Source: Myxococcales bacterium
GTDB lineage: Bacteria > Myxococcota_A > Bradymonadia > UBA7976 > UBA1532
Reading direction: 5' to 3'
DNA: 64,000 nucleotides
NCBI GenBank assembly: GCA_020633555.1
Contig: JACKDL010000009.1
Span: 1 to 64,000 of the forward strand
Positions 17,705 to 26,500 of this stretch are shown in pieces. Position 1 is the first letter of the stretch. Each line of letters opens with the position of its first letter. The notes below the pieces were generated by a model. The model did not search any database. It saw only the letters and a program-made list of their open reading frames with translations, and was not told the DNA's origin. Made by a program: the position numbers and the translations under genes.

Positions 17705-18492
17705 GCCGCACCTGGGTCATCGGCGACGTGCAGGGCTGCGCCGCCAGCCTGCAGGCGCTGGTGCAGGCCCTGGCCTTCGACCCCGCCCGCGACCGCCTGT
17801 GGTTCGTGGGCGATCTGGTCAACCGTGGCCCCGACAACCTGAGCGTGCTGCGCTTCGTGCGCGGCCTGGGCGACGCGGCGGTGTGCGTGCTGGGCAACCA
17901 CGACCTGCACCTGCTGGCCCGCGCGGGCCAGGGCCGCAAGGCCGGCAAGTGGGACACCCTGCAGGACGTGCTGGGCGCCCCCGACCGCGACGCGCTGGTG
18001 GACTGGGTGCGCCACTGGCCCCTGCTGCACGTCGAGGGCGATCACGTGCTGGTCCATGGCGGCCTGAACCCCCGTTGGACCCTGGACGAGGCGCAGGCCC
18101 GCGCCCGGGTGGCCGAGGCGAAGCTCCGCGGGCCCGACTGGGGGGAGGCCGCCCGCCCCGGGGACGGTGATCCGGCCCAGCGCAAGACCCTGGCGGGCCT
18201 GTGCCTGCTGCGGGCGGTGGACGCCAAGGGCGCCTTGAACCTGGGCTACAAGGGGCCGCTCGCGGGGTTGCCGGCGGGCCACCGGCCCTGGTTCGAGGCC
18301 AGCCTGGTGGCGCGGCCGCCCCGGACGGTGTGGTTTGGCCACTGGGCGGCGCTGGGCTACCTGCGCGGGCCCGGCTGGTGCGCCGTGGACACCGGCTGCG
18401 TCTGGGGGCGCACGCTCACGGCGGTGTGCATCGAGGACGGCCAACGGGTGCAGGTGCCCCGTCACCCGGCGGACGCCGTCGCGTTCGCCTGA
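17701..18492 (+). CDS. apaH: ApaH-like diadenosine tetraphosphatase
   Basis: This 263-residue calcineurin-type phosphoesterase has the motifs GDVQGC (8-13), GDLVNRGPDN (37-46), GNHDLHLLA (65-73) and HGGLNPRW, matching symmetrical Ap4A hydrolase. ApaH cleaves Ap4A to two ADP and also removes NpnN caps from RNA in well-studied bacteria. Length agrees with the family (about 270-280). GTG start overlaps the upstream stop. Its last 31 bases overlap the end of the antiporter gene on the other strand, a convergent overlap without room for a terminator. Symbol given from motif resemblance; a related phosphatase of the same superfamily is the alternative. Confidence 0.88.
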   Translation: MSRTWVIGDVQGCAASLQALVQALAFDPARDRLWFVGDLVNRGPDNLSVLRFVRGLGDAAVCVLGNHDLHLLARAGQGRKAGKWDTLQDVLGAPDRDALVDWVRHWPLLHVEGDHVLVHGGLNPRWTLDEAQARARVAEAKLRGPDWGEAARPGDGDPAQRKTLAGLCLLRAVDAKGALNLGYKGPLAGLPAGHRPWFEASLVARPPRTVWFGHWAALGYLRGPGWCAVDTGCVWGRTLTAVCIEDGQRVQVPRHPADAVAFA

Positions 18493-20516
18493 TCGCCAGT
18501 CAAGAGCAGCCCCCGGGCCCGGGCCACGGCGGCGCGGGTGCCGGCCAGCGCCACGATGTCGCCCGCCCGCAGCACCTCGTGACCCGTGGGCAGCCGGTGG
18601 GCGCCGTCGGGGCCCCGCAGCGCCACCACCGTGGCGCCCGTGATCGCCCGTAGATCCAGCTCGGTCAGGCTACGGCCCACCGCGTAGGCCCCGGTGTCCA
18701 GCGGCAGGGCCTCGGCCAGATCCGCCCCCAGCACGGGGCGCTCGGTGGGCGGATCGTGGCCCTCGCCCGCCATCTCGCGGGCCAGGCGATCCACGAAGCG
18801 CCCGGCGCTGGAGCGCACCGGCTCCACCGCCTGCTCGGCGGTGCGCCACAGGCTGAAGGCGGTGGCGGCGATGGCCACCGCCAGGCCGGCCAGGGCCACG
18901 CCGCCGTCGAAGGGCAGGGCCACCACGGCGTAGGGCACGCCCACCCCCAGCAGCGTCACGAGCTGCACCGCCACCGACAGCACCTGCCGGCTGCGATCGC
19001 GATCCTCGGCGGGGCCGAACACGGCGTCCGCCACCGAGGCGGCCAGGCTGCGGCTGGCCCTGAGCAGGCTCACGGCGGGCCACGCGATGAGCGTCGCGGT
19101 GATCACCGCCAGGGTCACCAGCCCCCAGGGCACCTGGAGGCCGAGGGCCTGCCGCAGCCAGGCGCTCAGGGGCTCGTGGGCCCCCTCGGCAGCCACCAGC
19201 AGGCCCGTGATCACCAGCCCGTCCAGCACCAGCACCCGCAGCGCACGCCGCCAAGGGGGCAGCGGCCGTGGGGCGTCCCCGGGCGCGGCCTCGTCCAGGG
19301 TCTCGAACCAGCGCTCGTAAAGGCTGGCCAGCTCTTGCACCCGGGCCGGCAGGCGGCGGTCCAGGGCGCGGGCGATGCGCTCGGCGTGGCGCACCGCCAA
19401 GGGGGTGGTGAAGGTGGATCCCACGGCCACCGTGACCACCACGGGCGCGAGGGCCGGCGGGGCCAGGCCGGCCTCGATGCCGATGGCCGACAGGATGAAC
19501 CCGAACTCGCCCACCTGCCCCAGGGCCAGACCCGCCATGGCGGAGCGGCGCAGCCCCTGGCCCGAGAGGAACCCCGCCACGGTCACGCTGCCGAACTGCA
19601 GCACCAGCACCACCGCCAGCACCGCCAGCGACAGGCCCAGGTGGGCCCACACCAGGGCGGGATCGATGGCCATGCCCACCGCCGCGAAGAACAAGGCCGC
19701 GAACAGATCCCGCAGGGGCGCCACCACCGCCTCGACGCCATGGCCCTCGCCCGACTCGGCCACCAGCATGCCGGCGAAGAACCCGCCGAGCGCCACGGAG
19801 TACCCCAGGTGGTCGGCCAGCAGCGCCAGGCCGAAGCACACGGCGCTGGCCACCACCACCATCAGCTCGGCGCTGCCCGTGCGGGCCACCGCGCGGATCA
19901 AGCGGGGCACCACCAGCAGGCCCCCGGCGATGACGGCGAAGGACACCCCGGCCAGCCGGCCGAGCACGCCGGCCAGCTCGGCCGCCGACAGCCCCTTGCC
20001 GGCGGCCACGGCCGTCAGCAGCGCCGCCAGCAAGATCGCCAGCACGTCCTGGATCACCAGCACGCCCATGACGTGGGTGCGCACGGCCTCGGGGGGCGGG
20101 TGCTCCTCGTAGACCTTGCTCACCACCATGGTGCTGGCGATGGCGATGGAGGCCCCCAGGAACAGGGCGCCCTCGGTGGTCCAGCCCAGCAGGCGCCCCA
20201 CGGCGAACCCCGCGGCCACCAGGCAGGCCACCTCGAACAGCGCCGTGGCCCCCGCGGTGGGGAGCACGGCGGCCAGCCGCTTCAGCCGCAGCTCCAGGCC
20301 CACCACGAACATCACCAGCACCACGCCCAGCTCGGCCAGGGCGCGGGTGCGCTCGGGATCGGCGAACACGGGCACGGGCAGGTTGGGCCCCACGATCAGG
20401 CCCGCCAGCAGGTAGCCCAGCACGGGGGGCTGCCCCAGCCGCCGCCCCAGCAGGGCCAGGGCGGCCGCGGTGCCCAGGACGGCGGCCAGATCGAAGAGGA
20501 TGGGGGGGGCGTGCAC
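18462..20516 (-). CDS. Kef/CPA2-type cation:proton antiporter with C-terminal RCK_C domain
   Basis: The 684-residue protein starts with an approximately 12-helix antiporter domain. The CPA2 pattern is visible in GYLLAGLIVGP, ELGVVLVMFVVGLEL, GASIAIASTMVV, GVLVIQDVLAILLAA and LALGQVGEFGFILSAIG. After about residue 390 a linker leads to extra hydrophobic helices (VLVLDGLVITGLLVAA, GLVTLAVITATLIAW, VQLVTLLGVGVPYAVV). The last ~80 residues form a TrkA-C (RCK_C) module (VGRSLTELDLRAITGATVVAL, GHEVLRAGDIVALAGT). There is no Rossmann TrkA-N domain, unlike KefB/KefC. It should exchange K+ or Na+ for H+ at the inner membrane, gated through RCK_C. The GTG start at 20516 follows GGAG at about 7 bases and gives the normal N-terminus. 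Confidence 0.9.
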   Translation of the reverse strand: MHAPPILFDLAAVLGTAAALALLGRRLGQPPVLGYLLAGLIVGPNLPVPVFADPERTRALAELGVVLVMFVVGLELRLKRLAAVLPTAGATALFEVACLVAAGFAVGRLLGWTTEGALFLGASIAIASTMVVSKVYEEHPPPEAVRTHVMGVLVIQDVLAILLAALLTAVAAGKGLSAAELAGVLGRLAGVSFAVIAGGLLVVPRLIRAVARTGSAELMVVVASAVCFGLALLADHLGYSVALGGFFAGMLVAESGEGHGVEAVVAPLRDLFAALFFAAVGMAIDPALVWAHLGLSLAVLAVVLVLQFGSVTVAGFLSGQGLRRSAMAGLALGQVGEFGFILSAIGIEAGLAPPALAPVVVTVAVGSTFTTPLAVRHAERIARALDRRLPARVQELASLYERWFETLDEAAPGDAPRPLPPWRRALRVLVLDGLVITGLLVAAEGAHEPLSAWLRQALGLQVPWGLVTLAVITATLIAWPAVSLLRASRSLAASVADAVFGPAEDRDRSRQVLSVAVQLVTLLGVGVPYAVVALPFDGGVALAGLAVAIAATAFSLWRTAEQAVEPVRSSAGRFVDRLAREMAGEGHDPPTERPVLGADLAEALPLDTGAYAVGRSLTELDLRAITGATVVALRGPDGAHRLPTGHEVLRAGDIVALAGTRAAVARARGLLLTGDQANATASAG

Positions 20517-20590
20517 GGCAGCTCCGGCGGGCGACGGAAGTGAGGTGCCGCGCGGCCGGTCGAGGTTGCGCCCGAGGGCGTGAGCCGGAC

Positions 20591-23500
20591 TCAGTCCTGG
20601 GGCGGCAGCAGCAGGTTGATGTAGTCCGCCACCACCTGCAACTCCGCGGCGGGCCAGCCCGCGCCGCCCAGCGGCATGCGGCTGCCGAAGCCGCCCAGGG
20701 CCACGTGGGTCCCGGCCAGCTTGGCGTACAGGTAGCTCGCCTCGGCGTCGCCCGCCACGATGGCCGGCAGCCCGCTGTTCCCTGCGGTCACGCCGGGCAC
20801 CAGGTTGGCCACGTTCTCCAGGTTGATGCCCCCCGAGCCGCCGTGACAGCCGATGCAGTCGCGGTCCAGCAGCGCCTGCACGGCCGCCGGATCGGGGGGC
20901 GGGCAGGCGGTGTTGGGCGCGCCGGGCGTGCCGAAGTTCTCGGCGGTGTAGTTGGTGTCGGCCTCGCACCAGAAGCCGCCCACGGCGTTGTCCACCGCGC
21001 CCGGATCCCGGCGACCGTCGAGCTGCATGCTGGCGCCGTTGGGGTCGGGGAAGGTGACCCCGTTGTCCCAGATCACGCGGTCCAGCTCGTTGCCCTCGGC
21101 GTCCTCCAGGATCAGACCGTCCACGGCGTTGCCCAGCGACAGCGAGCCGTCCCACACCAGGGTCGCGGGCACGAAGCTCTGCACGTCGGGGGCGCGGGCG
21201 ATGACCAGGTAGTCGCCCTGGGCCAGCACCAGGTCGGCGTCGATGATGAACCGCTCGGCGGCGGTGGCGTCGTCGGCCAGCACCACGCCCTGAAGCTGCA
21301 GGGGCGCGGGGCCCGCGTTGTACAGCTCCACCCACTCGCCCACCGCGTCGTCGATGGGGGCGATGGGGTTCTGCATGATCTCGGTGATCACCAGCTCGCC
21401 GGCCAGCGGGGTGCGGGGCGGGATCACCGCGGTCAGGGCGCCGGCGTCGGCGGGCTGGTAGCCGTTGGTGCTGCCGTCGCCGCCGTCGCACACCGTCCAC
21501 GAGCGCCCGCCGTCGGCGCTGAAGCGCCACGCCAGGGCGTAGTCGCCCTCGGCGTCCAGGATGAGCGCCGCGCGGTACTCGTCGTTGTTGGGCTCGCCCC
21601 GGGCGCCGGCGTCCCAGCCGGGGTTCGGCTCGCCGTCCACCCAGGTCCAGGCGTCGTTGTCCACCGGATCGCTGCCCGGTGGGCCGTAGCCGGCCTGGCC
21701 GATGAGGGCGTCGTCGGCGTCCGCCGCGTCGCTGCGGTCGGTGATGCCCTCCTCGTACACGATGCCGAAGGCGTCGAAGGGCACGTCCACGGCCACCTCG
21801 GCGTCCAGGGGGAACTGCAGGCGGCAGTAGTCCACGGGGTTCAGGGGCAGCAGCACCTGCACCGACAGGGTGTACGCCGCGATGGCCCGCGCCGCGAAGC
21901 CGTCCACCTCGATCTCGTAGGCGCCCGCGGGCACATCACGGGTCAGCAGCGAGCAGTTGCCCACGCCGCCGTCGTCGTCGCTGGCCACCACGCCGCCGCG
22001 CGTGCCGTCGGGGTTGACGGCGTACAGGAAGATGCGGGTGTCGTCGGGGCAGCCGCCCTGGCCATCGCTCGTCTCGAGGATCAACGTGCGGGGGGCGTCG
22101 ACGGCCAGCGCGTACAGGTCCTCGCCGCTGGCCGGGAAGCCGCCGGCGAAGTCCCCGCCACCGCCGATGTCGCGGCGCACGTGCAGCGTCAGGGCGTAGG
22201 GCTGGGGCTGGCCCGTCTGGTTGAAGGGGCCCACCACGTAGGCGCCCGGGTCATCCAGCACCACGTCCACGGTGGCGCAGCCGTTCGCGTCGGGGTTGGC
22301 CAGGACCAGCGGGGGGACCACCGGCGCGCCCTGCCCGTCCAGGGTGGTCAGCGCCAGGAACACGCCGGCCGCAGCGCAGCCGCCCTGGCCGTCGGTGAGC
22401 ACCGCGGTGACGCGAGTGCCGGCGCCGTCCACGGTGAAGGCGTGCGCGTCCACCGTGCCCACCGCGTCGGTGGCGCTGTAGCGGCCGGCGAGCGCCTGGA
22501 AGGCCTCGGCGGTGCAGGCCGAGTCGCAGCCGTCACCGTCGGCCTGGTTGCCGTCGTCGCAGGTCTCGCCGGCCTCGACCACGCCGTTGCCGCAGCCCGG
22601 GATGAGCTGGCACTGGGCGTCGCAGAAGTCGCCCGGCACGTCGGGGCCGGGATCGCAGGCCTCGCCGGCGTTCAGCTCGCCGTCGCCGCAGCCGCCGGGC
22701 AGATCCACCGACAGCACGTAGGCCGGGGCCGCCCCCCCGCCGAAGCCGTCCACCTCGATCTCGTAGCGGCCCACCGCCAGCGCCTGGGCGATGCGCGAGC
22801 ACAGGCCGGGGCCGCCGTCATCGTTGAACACCGGCTGGCCCCGTACGCCCTGGGCGTCCAGCGGGTACAGGTTCATCCGGGTGTCGGTGTTGCAGCCGCC
22901 CTGGCCGTTGCTGGTCTGGAGAACGAAGTCGCCGGCCTCGGCCACCTCGAGCACGTACAGGTCGTTGCCCTGGAGCGTGTAGGCCCCGGGGAAGTCGCCG
23001 CCCGCGCTCACGTCCACCGCCAGCCGGAAGCTGAACACGTAGGGCGGCAGCGGGGCGTTGTTGCCCAGATCCTCCAGGGTGAAGGCGTAGGCGCCGGGCT
23101 GCAGGATGCGCTCGATGCGCGAGCACAGGCCCGTGCCGCTGTCGTCGTCCGCCGCGATCGGGTTGCCCAGGGTGCCGTCGGGGTTCACCGCGTACAAGCG
23201 CATCAAGCTGTCGCCGATGCCGGCGCAGGCCAGCGCCTCGTCGCTGCCGTTCTGGCCGACTACGGTGGCCTCGGTGTCCACCACGAAGTCGAAGCGGTCG
23301 CGGGCGCCCAGCCCCACGCCGTCGGCCTGGATGAACAGCGCGCCGCGGTTGGCGGGGAAGTTCTCCATGGTGCAGCCGGCGTCGCAGCCGTCGCCGTTTG
23401 CCACGTTGCCGTCATCACAGGCCTCGGTGCCCTCGACGACGCCGTTGCCGCACTCCTGCTCGAAGGCGCACGCGGCGTCGCAGCCGTCGCCCACGTCCAG

Positions 23501-26500
23501 GTTGCCGTCATCGCACTGCTCGGGGGCGTCGACGAAGCCGTCGCCGCACTCGGGCTCGCGCTGGCAGGCGCCGTCGCAGCCGTCGCCCACGGCCACGTTG
23601 CCGTCGTCGCACTCCTCGCCGGCGTCCACGCGGCCGTTGCCGCAGCCCGCGATGAACTGGCAGGCGCCGTCGCAGAAGTCGTCGGGCACGTCGGCCCCGG
23701 GATCGCACTGCTCGCCGGTGTTCACCGTGCCGTCGCCGCAGACGCCCGCGGCCCGCACCGACAGCAGGTAGGGCGCCACGGCCAGGTTGTTGAACCCGGT
23801 GACCGCCAGCTCGTACTCGCCGGCCGGCAGGGTGATCTGCGAGCACAGGCCGCGGCCGCCGCCGTCATCGTTGCGGGCGACCTGGACGCCGCGGGTGCCG
23901 TCCGCGCCGGCGGCGTAGGCGGTGAGGATGGTGTCCGCGCCGGCCGGGCAGCCGCCGGCACCGTTGCTGGTGAACACCACGGTGTCGTCCACGGCCACGG
24001 TCAGCGTGAAGACGTCGGCGCCGTTCGCCTGCGGGATGGCCCCCCGGGTGTCCTGGCCCGGCGCCGCGGCCATGGCGGCCAGCAGCTCCAGGGTGTAGGC
24101 CGGAGCCGCGGTGCCGTTGAAGCCGTCGATCTCCAGCTCGTAGTCGCCCGCGGCCAGCCCGGGCACGCCCAGCAGCGAGCACAGATCGCCGGGGGCCCCG
24201 TCATCGTTGAAGCCCACCCGGGCGCCGCGGGCGCCGTCCACCAGGGGGTACAGGCTCAGCCGGGTGTCGGGGGCGCCGGCGCAGATCGCGCCGTTCAGGC
24301 TGGTGCGCCCGGCGAAGACGCCGGCGTCGTCCAGGGTGAAGCGCACCACGTCGCTCTGGCCGGCCACGAAGCCGGCCTGCAGCGTGCGCCGCCCGTTGAT
24401 GAGGTCGTAGGCCGTCTGCGTGCACAGCGTGTCGCAGTCGTCATCGTCCGCCGCGTTGCCGTCGTCGCACTGCTCGGGGAACTCCACCACGCCGTTGCCG
24501 CAGTCGAACTCCTGTACGCACTGGGCGCTGCAGCCGTCGCCGTCCAGCAGGTTGCCGTCGTCGCACTCCTCGGCGTCGGTGATCACGCCGTTGCCGCAGC
24601 CGGTGGGGGTGCAGTTGCCGTCGCAGCCGTCGCCGTCGACCACGTTGCCGTCGTCGCAGATCTCGCCCTCGGTCACCTGGCCGTTGCCGCAGCCGGTGGG
24701 CACGCAGTTGCTGTCGCAGCCGTCGCCGTCCACCAGGTTGCCGTCGTCGCAGCCCTCGCCCTCGTCGAGCTGCCCGTTGCCGCAGCCCGGCTCCAGGCGG
24801 CACTCGCCGTCCAGGCACTGCTCGCCGGGGCCGCAGTCGGCGGCCTCGCGGCAGGCCGCGCAGGCGCCGCCCACGCAGAAGTTGCCCTCGGCGCAGTCGC
24901 CGTCCACCTCGCACTCGGGGGGCGGGGCGCAAGGCCCGGCGGTCACCGCCAGGCGATACTGGCCGGCGTTGGTGGTGTTGTTGAACGCCGAGGTGTAGCC
25001 GTCCACCACCACGTAGTAGGGGACGCCCGGCATGGGGTCGAAGGCCAGGGCCGACTGCACGCCGCCAGCGATGGCGAGGTTGTCGTCGTTGCAGGCCAGC
25101 GAGGCGCCCTCGCCGCAGGGCTCGGGCAGCACGTACAGCACGGTGTCGAAGGCCGACCCGCGGGTGTTGAAGCACACCGTGCCGGCGGCGGGGGCGGTGA
25201 ACTCGAACACGTGCTCGGGGCTGTCAGCCGGGCCGCCGCAGCCGCCGTCCAGCGCGCCAGCGCCCTCGGTGGCGCCGTCGATCACGTCGCCCACGGCCAG
25301 CGGCGTCGGGGCCTCGCAGGTGCCCTGCTGGGCGCCCACGCAGACCGTCTCGAAGCAGCGCTCGCCGGGGGCGCAGTCGCCGTCCACCAGGCACTCGGTG
25401 GGGGTCACGCAGGCCTGATCCACGCAGGCCTCGCCCTCGGCGCAGTCGGCGTTCGCCAGGCAGGCCACGCACGCCCCGGCGTCCACGTCACAGCGGCCCT
25501 CGGCGCAGTCGGCGTCGTCCAGGCAGGCCACGCAGGCGCCGGCGTCGCTGCAGCGACCCCCGTCGCAGTCCGCGTCGTCGCGGCACTGCAGGCAGGCCTG
25601 CTCCACGCAGAACTGGCCGCCCTCGCCACAGTCCCCGTCCACCAGACACTGGGGCGGCGGGGCGCACGGCCCGGGGGTGATGTTGAGCTGGTAGGCGCCG
25701 GCGGCGCCGGGCGCGGCCCGACCGAAGCCGTCCACGATGATGAAGTACAGCAGGCCGGGCTGGGCCTCGAGCTCGATGGCCGAGCCGAAGTTGCGCGCGA
25801 AGGCCTGGTTGTCGTCGTTGCAGCCCTGGCCCTCGGCCTGCACCTCGCTCAGCGCGTCGCCGCAGTCGCCCACCCGCACGTGCAGCACGGTGTCGAAGTC
25901 GCTGCCGTTGGTGTTCAGGCACACGGTGCCGGCCTCGGCGAAGGCGGCCTGGTAGACCGCCTCGGGGCTGAAGCCGCCGCCGCAGGACCCTGCGAGCGCG
26001 CTGTCGCCCTCGGTGAAGCCCACGAAGCGGCCGAAGCCCGCCTGCTGAGGCGCATCACAGGCGCCCACGGCCGGGGGCACGCAGCGGCCGGCCCGGCACA
26101 CCTCGCCCTCGGCGCAGGCGGCGTCGGCGTCGCAGCGCACGCGGCAGTCCTGGCTGCAGGCGTCGTCGTCCACCAGGTTGCCGTCGTCGCACTGCTCGTC
26201 GCCGGTCAGGATGCCGTTGCCGCAGCCGGTGGGGGTGCAGTTGCTGTCGCAGCCGTCGCCGTCGGCGGCGTTGCCGTCGTCGCATTGCTCGCCCGCGGTG
26301 AGGACGCCGTTGCCGCAGGCGGTGGGGGTGCAGTTGGCGTCGCAGCCGTCGCCGTCGATGGCGTTGCCGTCGTCGCAGGTCTCGCCCATGGACACCACGC
26401 CGTTGCCGCAGGCGGTGACGGTGCAGTTGCTGTCACAGCCGTCGCCGTCGATGGCGTTGCCGTCGTCGCACTGCTCGCCCTCGGTGAGGACGCCGTTGCC

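Noticed and set aside
18462..21530. Antiporter frame extended upstream to 21530
   Set aside because: The added part overlaps the 3' end of the giant lipoprotein gene (same strand, other frame) and reads as Arg/Gly-rich noise. GTG 20516 with GGAG gives the normal antiporter start.
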